From Trileptium ribeirensis (lineage: Eukaryota > Nematoda > Enoplea > Enoplida > Thoracostomopsidae): a DNA stretch of 64,000 nt. Both the position numbers and the translations under genes were made by a program. Under the pieces are notes generated by a model. It did no database searches and was not told the DNA's origin. It was given only the letters and a program-made list of their open reading frames with translations. Positions 11,321-24,700 of the stretch are shown here, piece after piece. The stretch is from positions 1-64,000 of the forward strand of contig JASANE010003716.1 in the NCBI GenBank assembly GCA_030248225.1, read 5' to 3'. Each line of letters begins with the position of its first letter. Within the stretch, counting starts at the first letter, position 1.

Positions 11321-12528
11321 TCTAACTTGTGCGGTATTGTACGATATTCACATACAGCATATCGACGTACGTTGTCGAGAGCTGATTTGCTGCGCATGCA
11401 AAAGGGGTATGTGTACCTATGCTTCACTACGTTTTGCAATCCCGACATAGTTACTAGTAAATAGATTCCGAAATGGTGCAAAAGCATCTTTATTAAAGTT
11501 GAAATCATCTTTTCAATCATTTTTTGCTGAAATTAGTCAAATTTTTAACTTCGGAGAGGGATGGTAAAAAATTTTGTATTTTTTATGTCATATGGGGTGG
11601 TTTTGCCGTGGGAAGTCAAAAACTTTTGCCATGTAATTTTTTGCTGTGGAGAGCCAAAATTTTGCCATGGATCCGGGATCGTCCAAAGCGGGGTACCAGC
11701 TTTTTACCAGGTGCCCCACTTTCCCCATTTTGGAGAAGCCGGTGTATTGAACCCATAGCTCCATAGGTTTCAAAGCCTTATTTCCTTGTATTACTGTGTT
11801 AACTCGGGCTGGAATCTCATAGCACCTGACAAATGACTTTGACAACTCAATTCCGTCTATTTAAAAGTAGTAATATGCTTGTTATATATAATATATATCC
11901 TTAACATCGTCGTTGCTCAATTTTGTTTCTAAAGTTCATCTTAATTGGGTTGTAACGTCATAACGGATTGCGACATTGTGAAATGAAGATTATGGCATAC
12001 TTTTTTGTGCTTAAATGCTAATCTGGATCTATCGACTGTTTAACCATAATAGCAACTCACTCGTCATAAGCCTAGACGCCATACGTTTTTGGTTTTCCCA
12101 CGTTTTTTTTATTTTTCCCAGCGAAATTTTTATTGCTAACGAATGTAAGATTTATTTAAATGAATTTTGTTACTTGCTCCGGGTCTAAATAATAAACTGT
12201 GGCATTAGTGATATGCACAGACACGTGTATAAAACGAGACATATATTTTTGCATATCTATTTAGTACCGATCTATACTACACAGGAAGACACTTGGCATC
12301 GATAGATCTAATTGCAATAAACTCGCTGTAGTATTGTAATCTGCTGTTTCAGATATACTGTTTAACTCAACACTACGTACCAAATTAGGATTACGCTACT
12401 AATAGTAATGCATTAATATAATAAATTTTTCATACCAAATCAGCATGCAGTTTTCCGGTATATTACTCAGCGCGTTTAATTCATTATGCTCTAAATTGTT
12501 GAAGCATTGTTTCGTGGAAAACCATTAA
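11321..12528. other. Upstream region of the host gene; no promoter element identified
   Basis: This stretch must contain, or link to, the 5' UTR and promoter of the TMEM145-like gene. I saw no convincing TATA box, initiator or CpG-rich block. An untranslated upstream exon is possible and cannot be excluded. Confidence 0.4.
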
Positions 12529-12775
12529 ATGCCTACTGAGTCGGACTATAATTACAATTTAATTGTGGCTAGATTGTTTACTTTGCTCGTATTATTGGTA
12601 TATCCACACAAGAGTACACAGCGTCGTGTTACTGGAGAATGGAATTCGTCAGAAGAAATACGCGTTATTGCAAAATTTGGCTTTCAGAAAACCGATAGCG
12701 TCAAAACAACTGCTACTCGCGGTTTTATTTATGGAAATATAACACTAGATTCGTTCAGTAACTTTGCTCCACACG
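12529..12775 (+). CDS. TMEM145: Exon 1: signal peptide and start of luminal domain (residues 1-82)
   Basis: The ATG at 12529 follows an in-frame TAA at 12526-12528, so it is the first possible Met of this exon. The hydrophobic run LIVARLFTLLVLLVYP (residues 11-26) is a signal peptide. RRVTGEWNSSEEIRVIAKFGF matches the family's first luminal strands and carries an NSS sequon; a second sequon (NIT) lies near residue 70. The donor is CACG|GTAGGT and the exon ends in phase 1. The frame running on to 12852 is read-through into intron 1. Confidence 0.88.
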
Positions 12776-15700
12776 GTAGGTATATATATGTATTAATGTC
12801 GAGGGTGTACATCGCTAGTACAAGTGTCCAGGAATATCGCACACCCACCTAAATCTAGGGAATACTCTTAGTCGTAGTTTCATGGTTGTATAGCTCTTAA
12901 ATTCGTTTTTCCATAAAATAATAGTAACAAATTCGTGAATATAGCATGTAATACAATGTTTTTTCTTTCAGTTTATTGACTAATGGCTGTCAGGAATATG
13001 GCTACCATATCCGGATGTCAGCGTAATTAAACGTTTTTCAGTTAACAGTTTTTAATTTTTTAGTTAACTCTAATGCGACAGTAAACTTAACCCACGCCCA
13101 GCAATGATCCTATTTTGCAATTTTGGTAAAAAATCTGTTACTGAACGTTTTTTGGTAAATCGTAATCTCGCGTAAAACTGTTTGCGAACACACATAGTAA
13201 TCCGGCAAATTCTTGTTCGTGAAAATTTAACGAAAATTACGGATTTTTTATCGAACGAAAATCTACCGGTTTTGGATTTGCAGGCTTTGTTCGCGAACAC
13301 TGCAAGCTAAACCAAGGGATCGATTAATTTGTGATGTCACTATTACGCACGGTTTTTTCGCTTTTTTTTTGCGTAATTTACGCGTTTTTCAGGGCCCGTT
13401 TCACATTTTTTAACCAAGCTTTGCGTAATTTACGCCTTTTATTTTTAGGACCGAACAAACTCAGTAGTTTAAATATGCAACGGATATTTTCCGCGAAATA
13501 TTCGACATGATTCCCAATGCACAACAGCATCTGCTACAATGACAGTATGCATTAATAGCAGCATAAACAGTTTGTCTTTCAAGAATCCGTATAGCTTATA
13601 CGTTATGGAATGATAGAAACAGTTATATATATGCTGATATTAATGCATATTTTATATGTACGCATATAAGTATTTTTGATTTTCTTTTTGAGCGAAGCGT
13701 TATTATTTTCTGTCTGGGAGTAAAAAGGTCGATGTCCGTCCGTTCGTTCGGTCCGACGGATCTCAAGAACAACTGAACCGATTTTTAAAACTTTTTTGTT
13801 TGAAAGCCTATCATGTCAGAGTGTGCACCTGACATCTGGGATTAAAAAATTTTTTATGGTTAAGTAGTAATTAGCTAATTAGTTAAGCTTATGCAGCTAA
13901 AATAGAGAATTTTGCAATATTTGTGGTTATTAAAATAGAATCGTTTCGATCAAACCATTATAGGGTTTTTTGGGTCGAAGAATTCAAATATAATATTTTT
14001 AACAATGATAAAGCCCTATGCCCTATGCAATGTAGTTACAAGAACATAAAATTGAGTACATTCGTAATGCCACAGCCCAAGCTCCGCTCACAAATGTTCC
14101 ACTACCGACTAGTTATGATAAAAATGACGCTTTTTTGGTACACCGTTACGCATTTTTAAAAACATATTTGCGTAGTTTTAGCTATTCAGAAATTGAAAAA
14201 CCTTGCTATCACTTTAAATTTGTTTGCAAACAGAGACAAATACAAATCAAAAGCCGAAAGGTAGTATATAACAGTTTTCACTGCAAATTCAAAATCTGTT
14301 ACAAAGGTGTAATTTTTGGTACTTGTTTCTGATTTTGCCAATTTTCTGTTATCGAAAAACCGATTAAATTTCCGCTTTTGTTTGATAAAAACGGTTTGTG
14401 ATTCGCTATCGCTTATTACAAAAATATGTGGCGGCGTGGCCGAGTGGTTAGAGCGCCTGCTTTATAATCGTGAAGTCTGGAGTTCGAGTCCAGTGGTCGC
14501 GCTAATCTCCTTGGGCAAGGGATTCAGCCACAATTGCTTCGCAGTACCTATGCGTTAAACAGGTACTAGACTTTGGTCTAGGCGGATAAGATGATGGGTG
14601 GTGTAATGGGCAGTCATCATGGCCAGCCTCCACACAATGCTTCGGCATAACAATCCGGATTGTCACCTAGTGCCAATTGCATCTTTATCCTTTATTACAA
14701 AAATATGATAGTCGATGGGCGCAAGTAGGTGCATAATTTTTTCAGAGTAAAAGCGAAAATTGGGATATTTTGGGTATATATTGGGGATTTTGATTTGGGT
14801 GCCAACGGCAAATGGATTCCAGAGATTCTGGATTGTCCACAAGGCATCACCTGTAACCATAGTCTAAAAAGCAAGTGAATACATAATTTTGAACAAAACT
14901 GTTTATGACATCTGAAGTTCCTGAATTTGAATCTTAAAATTTTGAAAATCTGCATATTTTCAAAAGTTTCAAGATATGTTGGTACAATTTTTTGTTCAGA
15001 TAACGGCATAGTCCTGAAAGCAATATTATAATCAGACAACTCAAACAAACTAATATCTTGAAATGGGGTCCAAACCACTGAAAACGTATGAAATATTCGT
15101 GTAGCACACCAGGTCACTAAACTGCCCCTTTCAGTTTATCGAAAACCATTCTTGATGCCCTGGAAGTAATACATAAGGAGGCAAATGAAGACAGGCTGCA
15201 TTCTGGAAATCGAGTTCGTCGACGTTAAATCATCCATAGGAATGGTCAACAAAAAGTTGATCTTGGACATAGATGTCCTCCTCGATTAGAAGATTCCGGA
15301 CAGCGGTTTCTGGAAGCCTGTGTCGCGAGATATAAGCTGCGAAACATTAGTAGCCGTGTTTCCAGACTTGGCAAAGTACCATTATAACTAATTTCTTACA
15401 ATTTTGACCTGAGATTAAGTCACTGCTCTTAGAGTTCAACTAAAGCGGACATCGTCGTTACTTTTTCTATCAACCAATGAATTTTATCGAAATCCATCCA
15501 CCCAAAGATAAGGTATAAATTACGCCGACAGAAAACAATTTCATGATTTCCCAAATAACGCCCTCAGTGGAAACACCGCTCGCTTCCCGTACTCGTATAA
15601 ACAACTTGCAACTCTAGAAGCCAAATTCATAGAAATGTAGATATTCTAAAAATCAACTTAGTAAATAGTGCTCACTGCTCATAAAGTCACTAAGATGCCC

Positions 15701-18700
15701 AATTTAACAAAGCTTACCTTGTAACGGACCTAAATAGCACCTTCAGCTAGCCAGACACGAAAAAGAATTTTTGTTCCCCGGAGAGGTCATTAGCCCAATG
15801 TTAGGGGTATATGCAAGTCTATATTTAGTCAAAATAGTGCTTTTAAAGTCAGTAGAGTGTCCAGTTTAACTAATTTTACTTTTTAGCGGCCTTAGGTCGC
15901 TGTTTCAGCCAGCCAGATACGAATAATTGAAATTTTGGTTCCCCATACAGGTCATTAGCCGAATTTTAAGTGCATAGGAAGGTCCATAGTTAGCGAAAAT
16001 AGTGCTCATAAAGTCACTAAGGTGTCCAATTTAAATAAGTTTACTTTTACTGTTTACATTTGCTACGCACATACAAATACATCTTTCATTTTTTCCTGAT
16101 CAGTGCCGCATAAGTAAAGCATTATGTGGATTCGTTTGCAGAACGATCCATTAACGTTCTACTTTGAAAGTAATGCGCGTGTCTGCAATATTAATAATTT
16201 TATCTCACGGACCTTGTTGCGAATAGTAGATAATGAAACATATATATTAGGGAACAACCGAAACTGTCTATTTAAACCGGATCTGGAACCCAGTCTTCGA
16301 AACGTATATCGTAAAACAGATCGAAGGAAGAAATGAAGGTACTGTGGATTTTAAATGTATTAACAATGTATTTTACATTATACTTAATGTATTACGATGA
16401 TATTATTGCCGCTGGAACTTTGAAGAGGGCGATGAAGCTAATATTGTTTATTTATCGATCAAGATGTCGGTTTTTGGACCACCAGAACAAAAATGATTTC
16501 CAGTAATACAGCCTTGCGTAAAGAAAGTGAATGTATTTGTAACGCATAGAGCATAGAGTAGACAATTTCGCTGTCTCCAATTTCCAATCGTTTCCCTTTA
16601 CTAGACATTTCTGATCAGTGGTCATAGACATTGTTCAGGCTAGCGTTGGGCAACCAGTGCCCGTCAGCCAGATGTTGATGTTGACCTTCTGATCGAAATG
16701 CTATATATATATATACTGCTCTCACAGCTGCGATAAATATAGCTTATTACCAAGAACGCAGTTACTTAATGATATGTTACTTTACTTCAACGTAAACTGA
16801 TTTACAAAGTTCACAAGCGCATTGGCTGGTGCTTGACGACATTTACGTTAGTGAATCTTACAGCTAAGTAATTCTAAACAATCCATACATATCAAGTTGG
16901 ACCATTTCAATTCTAACATACACCGTAGAGATGGTTAAACATCTGCTACAAGCATCGACCTGGTTTTGTTTTGTTAACACACTTCTTCAATGTCAAGATG
17001 AAAAATTCCTACTGTAATTATGTGTCTTACGTTTCACAGGGCAATTTGCTGAGTTAATCGTTTCTTTGGTTTGGTTGTATAGGAACTTGATCATTGTGTA
17101 TATATAATATGTTCGGACCACGAGCTTCCTCACCATCGTCAATTATTCAGAGAGGCAATAATGCCATCGCAATACATTAATTTTAGTGTAAAAATTATTT
17201 TTAATACTTTTTAAATCCATTGAATATACCTTCATTTCTACCTTCATCTGTTTTACTATATATATCTATATATATATATATAAGTTTCGAAGAGCAGGCT
17301 CCGGATCCGGTTAGATAGACGGTTTCGGTTATTCCATGATATACGTACATATGTTTTAGAGAACCCAGGCCGACCTGGAGCGTATGTTCACTTATTTCTC
17401 ACTGACGGAGAATACTTCAAGGACATTTATTCCAAACGCCGTTTGCTTCATATTAATCCCGATAAAGCATGCCGCAACATGCTATCGAATATAACAAAAC
17501 TTGCTTTTTATTCGAGATGTTTTCCACGAGGTAATTATTATTTTTAGTTTTGATTTGTATCTTCCATCATACGATTACCCGAAGCGAACCTCCCTGTCTC
17601 TTTACATCAAAGATAAATCAATAAAATAAACGCTATCTATATAAATATTTATGAAATATAGGCTCACTATTGCTACGACTACGCTTGTTGCGCGCAGGAG
17701 TGAAACCTGTCTTTGTTAACTGGTTGGCGATTAAGGTGTGATGGATGACTGAGCACTTGGATCGTTCTTCGGGATGTATTATTCATACTACGAGCAATCA
17801 AACTGCTGGGTGTATATGTTCTCGTGTTAATGCTCTCAGTGATACGTTGCTAAATTGTGTATTGAGAGCTCTATCTTAGTGTGAACTTCCACCAAAGTTT
17901 GAATAAGGTATATAGTGATTAGATCTAGCATAAAATGCGGCAGGTTCTTATATTGCTGCCTTCTCTACTGACCGCTTCGCTCACCTATGACCTCTCTAAA
18001 ATGAATCGTTACCTGGGAGAGCTGCATCAGTATTCCGCGGGCGTGACGTCCCGTTTGGGCTAGATAGATGTATGTTCCTGGTTCGAATTACTATGCCGAT
18101 GCGCATATGAATTCCCGCTGAGTTCGAAGTGTTTCAGCGTAGTTATAGATTGTTCAAACACGAATTAATCTTGCCTTTAGTAGCCGATCCGTAAGCATTA
18201 GCCACGCGAGGGAACCTGCACCGTGGAAGTATAACTTATGAATCTTAGGCTGAAGTTTTTGCAATACTGATATGTGCTGAGTCATGGAATTCCCGCCTTT
18301 CAAACTGGGATTGTTTCTGAGTGTATTCTATGGTGTTTAGTGAGAACGGGAACCTGTAACGGGCACACTCCTACCTACACAATTATCTTGTTCCAAACAT
18401 AATTTTATCTGTCTACTCGAAGCTTAAGTATAAACAATTTAGCTTTTACGTTTATATTGCTCATAGACGGTTTGGATCAGCCGCTAGGTAAACTTTGATT
18501 ACTTGATTGGGGGTCCAGAGACTATGGAGGCATAGCTGAAAAAAATGGCGGGACATTTCGTGAATTCATTCCCTACCCGGGCCGGAATTCTTGGCAGTCC
18601 ACAATCCTATGATTGATATCAATGTTTTCCTCGTTTAAGTTTAATCCAAGCAAAACTTTTTCACTAAGTGTTGCAGTGCTGGTGGAATTGCTAACATTAT

Positions 18701-21700
18701 ATGTGTTTAAAAATGTAGTGGTTATTAGATTACTACGTATGTAATTTAATTTGACACAACTTATATATGCCTAACATAGTTCAACGCATATTGTGTTAAG
18801 AGAATGGTGGTATTTTCTAAGCTGTTTTTTTCAACTTCAGCGCCCAACCTTTATTTTATTCGTAATTAAAATTTATCACAAATTTCCTATTGACTGCCAT
18901 TTTGTAACTAAGTTATAAGTATAATATAGTTTTTCTCACAGCGTCGTTCGGGATAGCACAAGTCTTATATCTATTTGATCTTTTGAAGAATGTAAGTTTA
19001 ACTGAAACAGTTAAAACTTATTTTTTCCGTGTGGAAATAACCCGCCGGTTCAATTTTTTTTGTTTTGGGGTGTCATTACTTATCACATTCTATGTGTTAT
19101 AAGGTGTAACGGCTATTAAGTATTGCAGTCTACGGAGACTTTATCATGTCGTATGAGTAATAGCACAAATTGTATGTCAAAATCGATTAATGCTAACTTG
19201 CGTTCATTGGACTTAATAGATTGTTAAACTGTCATTTATCTTGCGTGCTTATGTATGCAGAATTATTTTGTAGCTTTATTAGGAAAATTTTAAATCAACT
19301 TGCCGAATAGAAAACGTCCGTTATTGGGTTTTTAAAGTGACACACATAACTCAACTTTGGCTGGGCGGATTGATTCGCGCGATAACTCATTTGAAAGAAG
19401 AAAACCTGAAATTTTGTGTCTTTTGGTTTGGCGGAAGGCCATTCTAAGACCTTGCCTCGAAAAATTACCTTATTTATTGTAACTCGACAACTGTTATAAA
19501 TATCTGTGCCAAAATCGGCTCTTTTGTAGAGCAAATAAGCCTCTGTAAGACTGTAAATAATGTTTCGCTACACGATTCTCTTAGGACGACGTATTTGGGT
19601 CAAAAGGGGTTCTAAAATAGGGACCATATTAATTCAGTAATCAACTTGGACGATATTCCATGTCTTATTTTTAATGTATTGCACAAATATAGCTGTGTAT
19701 ATCTCTTTAAATTACATATTCAACACTCAGTATCCACCATCATGGTCATAAGACAAGCTACTAGTCTACCGTTGTCAAGCATTTTGATTCAGAATATTCA
19801 TAATCGCCCAAAAACCTTGCTGTGCAGACAGAAGTCATGTGGATATCGTCTAAAGCAGTATCATGGATCTTAATGTCATGACAGTAGAAAATATTTGCAC
19901 TTTGCAGCAATAATTGTTAAATATAACTGAGCGACGTTTTTTCCACTGCGAAAACGTATTGACTCTTAGATTAATGTGCATCGGTGGTGATTTTTGGTTA
20001 GTCATATTTCAGGCGCTCAGGATCTCATTCGGCGAGTGCCATGCCCGGAAGGACAGTTGTGTCCGGACGAAGATAATCCGAAGAATGTGGTTAACAATTC
20101 CCAACTAACATTTCAAGTTCAGGACAAAATTGAGTCGAGGTAGTAAAGTTATTCTTCTTTATAGTAGTTTCTGTGCTAATTTTGTTAAAAGTGTTCACAC
20201 AACTAATGTCACAAACTTACAAACTTATACCATATTACAAGCGAGTGTTTGTTTTTGTAAGTTTTCAAAAGCCATTGTTTTGCGCCAAAAGGCCACTCCA
20301 AAATGGATACTTAATGTACTTAAATCACTGTAATGTGTTTTAAGTAAATTTGTTACTACGATTGTTTTAAGTAAACTTGTTACTACGATTGGTTGATCAT
20401 GTCACGAGAACAATATCACGGTACACGGACAGATACTACAGTATTATTTTCGCGACAACAGTTTTCCTAACATACAACGCGGCAGTAATTTGATGATAGG
20501 CTAAGACGGAACGAACGTTCATCGACTAACATGTGATGATGAAAAGAGGGTACTACTCTTTTCTGTAAAAATAAATTGTTGGTAGTAGTAAATCGATACT
20601 AAATTGAAATTACACATAGTCATATTATATGCAGGTAGACAATATATATAATGTGTCAAGTTTTAGCAGAAACATCGATGAAATCTTCTACCAAACACTT
20701 TGAAAGTTTCTTTACTTTGAAGTTTTTTTCTTACTTTTAGGTACTGGTATTTAACTCTAGTCTCGTGTCATCTTGATGATAATTGTAATTGGGCTGGAAT
20801 GAATCCGAACAAAGGTATGCCATTAAATCTCAAGTAACCAATAGTTCACAGTCGTCTTTATGTGAGATTTTTTACGTGGAATAAACTTCACAGAATATAT
20901 ATTGCATGCAACTTCAGCAATGTCACTGAAATACGGAATTACCAGAGATCAGGATCCCTTCTAGTTTCTACCAGTGCGTTATTAAGAAAAGTCAAATTCT
21001 GATGACAGATTTGATTTGTTTAGTGCGAGATCGTGTAACGGGCGTATTCATTGTCTATGCCTAGATACATAGTATTTTACCTCTGCTATTATTTTGCCGA
21101 TCTGACTATCTATCTACATGTGCAAGTTATGTGTAATGACCTATTTTAAATTACCATGCCAAACTACGTACTTTAAACCGTTTAATAATGAACTCTTCGA
21201 TAGTCAATCAATAAAATATACTACCAATAGTTTTCACAAAAAAACTATAACAGTCCACCCAAAACGATCACAGCTTCTCGTTTTATATCTTAATTACCAC
21301 CAAAAGAAGCCAGATTACAACAGTTAAAAACAGAACATCATTTACAATTTATTCATTTTTATAACAAGTCAGCTCCACGACCGCGGTTACCCTTTAAATC
21401 ATTTGAAATTTACAGCCAAGCAGATAAAAATGCTACATTAATCTAGCTCACAGTCACAACATTCTGAAGCTTATGTAACTGCGTTGTATATCTCCTACAT
21501 ATATACAATCAAGTAGGGAGATGGAGTCCGAGGGTGTATATTCATATTTTTTCTGAACAGAAAGGGGCGACCCTGATCTCGAAGAGATCTCTTTTGGGGG
21601 TAAGAGATGATTGTGGGTCCAGAGACTGTGTGGGCTATACTGAAAAGATGGTGGGCCTCTTCTCTGATTTTCCCCCTCAGCCCAATCAGGGCCGCTTATT

Positions 21701-24700
21701 CTATTCTTTTATATAGAGCACATCGGTGTGCTCGTTACGAACATATGAAATTTAATTAAATATATATAAAACTAATTTATATTAGTGCTGGGACATACCA
21801 GAAGTCAGAATCCTAGCCCTTAAAGCAAACTACTTATAAGTGTATAAGTACAATATTTGGTGTTTCACGTTTTCGCGGTTGGTAAACACGCTGAGCCGTC
21901 ATGTAAATATGAACTCAAAGATTATAAACGAGTACGCATTTTGTAGCTCGAAACTATGATTATAATTATTGGTCATATAGATTATTACAGATCACTAATT
22001 TTAGAATATATAAAACCCGCCTGCTTGTCTCGGCCTATTGTGAAAGTGTTCTGGAGTGATATATGTACATAGTGCCTCTCCCAGACGCAGAAAAGGCTGA
22101 TATATCGATAATTTAGATAAATGAACTTTTCAACATTTTTCAGTTAATGTTGGTATATCTCATGTTTTTCGCAACTACACGAGTATATACTATGAGATCG
22201 GCAATAACGTGGTATAGCATAGCTGGTTTTGAAATTTTAGATAACACAGGTTCCAAAATGAGAGTGGGGGCGCCCAAATTTTGTTTACCAATTTCAAGGA
22301 GTGGCAAAGACATTGACTGTACGTTAGTTTGGTCACGTGACAGCAGCGCGATGATTTAACAATCAGAGATATATTTTAGTTTAGCTGTGTTGCAGGAAAT
22401 GAGTATGTTTTTGAGGATTTAACTTTCTACACCCTTCAAAAATATATATTGCTTGGCTTCGTTTTTATTAAACTGATCATTTCGCTTGCTCAGAGAAATT
22501 ATAAACCTAACCAACCTTCAAATACGCAGCATTAAATAGATGCAAACTCGCTTGTTGTTATTCCATATTGCTGTTTTGATGAAAAATTTTATGTCCATGT
22601 CTAACATAAACCACAAAGTACTGATTCGATGCGTATTACTCTTACGCACAGTACGATTACTTGTTGCAATGCAAAGCTAACATAACATTGTTATTTTACG
22701 ACGACTCAATGAACTGGCAGAGATTGATTCAGTAAAAAACACAAATTATTTCTAATTATTGTTCAGATTTATCAAACCGTTTTGAATTACCAAGTCGGAG
22801 AGTCGAGAATACCAGTTTATGTATTGTTGTTATTCCAAGGTAATAATTATTGTAGTCGACTATTCGTTGTTGTTGTCCGGTTGGGTAGTGGCTTGCTTAC
22901 ATAGAAAGATAGTTAAATTTTGAACTATGCATTAATACATGGCTGATGCAATGACTGGCATTAAAATCATCTATTTAACCCATCCCTACTTCAAATAATT
23001 TAAAGCTCGCACAGTGAAATGAAACGGAGCGAGTGTGGGTAATCTGCGCTTATTGAGCATTTTGTCTTGCCAAATTCAGATGCCTAAGCCCGTTTGATGT
23101 TCCATTGTAATACTTCAATGACATTGCTGCGGTCATTTTAGTCATTTCATAACCGAAGGACTCTTTGTTTTTTCTTCCAATGACCAAATACAAAAACCTT
23201 TTGATACTGATAAATCACAAAATCAAAAATATCAAGATTTAATAAGTGATTTTACGTAGTAGGGCACCTAAGACTTTCATTATTTGATGCATACCACACA
23301 GATACAACTACTTTTATTATATTTAACAACCTCGGGGAACACCCCATCGATCGATCTACATGCATCTATATTTAAAAAATGGCGAAATTCTATTTTTTGT
23401 AGCAAAGTTACCAGGTCGAGCTCCGGAACGGTTCCGCAGGATTAATAACAGTTAATATGGTCTTAAAACACTGAAACCAACTTGATTAACTGATTAAATA
23501 ACCCTATAATCCCATAGTTCATCACAACACGCAAAAACTCGCTTTGTACTTTGATTATTTTTTAAATTTGGGCTTATAGCTCCAAAAGGACAGCTCTGAC
23601 AAAAAATAACAACGAAGTTATAGCGCTCCATGAAAGGAATCTCATTTTCGCTGTAAAGACTATATCTCGAGATATAGTTCGCGAAAGATAGTAGTGCTGT
23701 GCCGGGGCAAGAATTATACCGAGGCCGGGGATATGCTTGCTCCGGCCGAGACCGGGGCCAGCCGAAAAGTACTATGTGTTCGATTTTCCACCGCATATAA
23801 ACCATGCCGCATATACATACATGCCGGCAGGGGGCGTGGGAGGGAGTAATATCCGTCTGGAAATCCGGACCGCCCCTCGGAGTGAGGTGAACTCGCAGGC
23901 GAAAATTTGTCACCGGCGTCCAAAACAGTCCTCACTACCGTACCGGTAACCCCTTAAAAAATTTCTGGCTAGTATGTTCATTTGGTTACTGCTCTTCTAA
24001 ACGATCGAACGCATTCTAAACGTAACTTGAACGTTTGAAACTTTGAACGTACCCAGGTCATAGGGGCGAGATAGCGGTGCTGCTGGTGGTTTTCAGGATT
24101 TTTGGAACGGGTTTTTGCATTTTCTATATCATTTGACAAAAAGTCGGGATACAAAGACTCAGAAATAGGGCCTTAGGTCCCAAGGTACTTCTTGTATTTT
24201 CAAAAACTAATCATATCCAAATTTTGTCCCTATACGTAGTAATCTTATTGAAATATCGAAAGCTCAACACAAATGGTTTTAGCATTTTACTTTATTACTT
24301 TAATAAACTGTACGTTGTGAGCTAAAGTTCACAATTTCAGGAAGGTGATGTGGAATTTTAACTGCTCTAGTTAGTAGCAAGCATTATATCTTCAGCTAAA
24401 GCTCCAGATTATTTATCTATTATACTAATTTAATACCAACAATATTTTTTCTGAAACAGTAGCCCCGGCACCTAAATTTTACCTTTACGGGGCGCCGGGG
24501 CTTCGACGTTGCCCCGGCCCAGGCTAAGTATGTTGTCCCGCCACATTCCTAAAAGGTGGATACCTGGATGTCAAAACTAGTGACCCTTGACCCCCTTGGG
24601 ACCCATTTTGACCCTGAAGACGTGGTCGGCAGGTTTAGCGGCTAATGGTACGGCACAAATTGACTGAATTTGTGATCAAGTAAAAATTTGTGAAGATTTG

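Larger units (their letters stand above)
12776..17359 (+). other. Intron 1 (4584 bp, phase 1)
   Basis: The donor is GTAGGT and the acceptor ATGTTTTAG. It contains a dispersed repeat (13065-13310), a second one (13735-13940), a tRNA-derived SINE (14430-14690), a ~167-bp tandem array (15664-16052) and a hAT-type MITE (16248-17338) that ends just 21 bp before exon 2. 13941-14429 and 14691-15663 show no recognisable gene. Confidence 0.85.

Noticed and set aside
14433..14505. Functional tRNA gene
   Set aside because: The A and B boxes and T stem are good, but the acceptor and anticodon stems do not pair well and a SINE body follows.
16124..16336. 70-codon plus-strand frame beginning MWIRLQND
   Set aside because: Its second half lies in the hAT MITE copy A inverted repeat, and it has no splice or family support.
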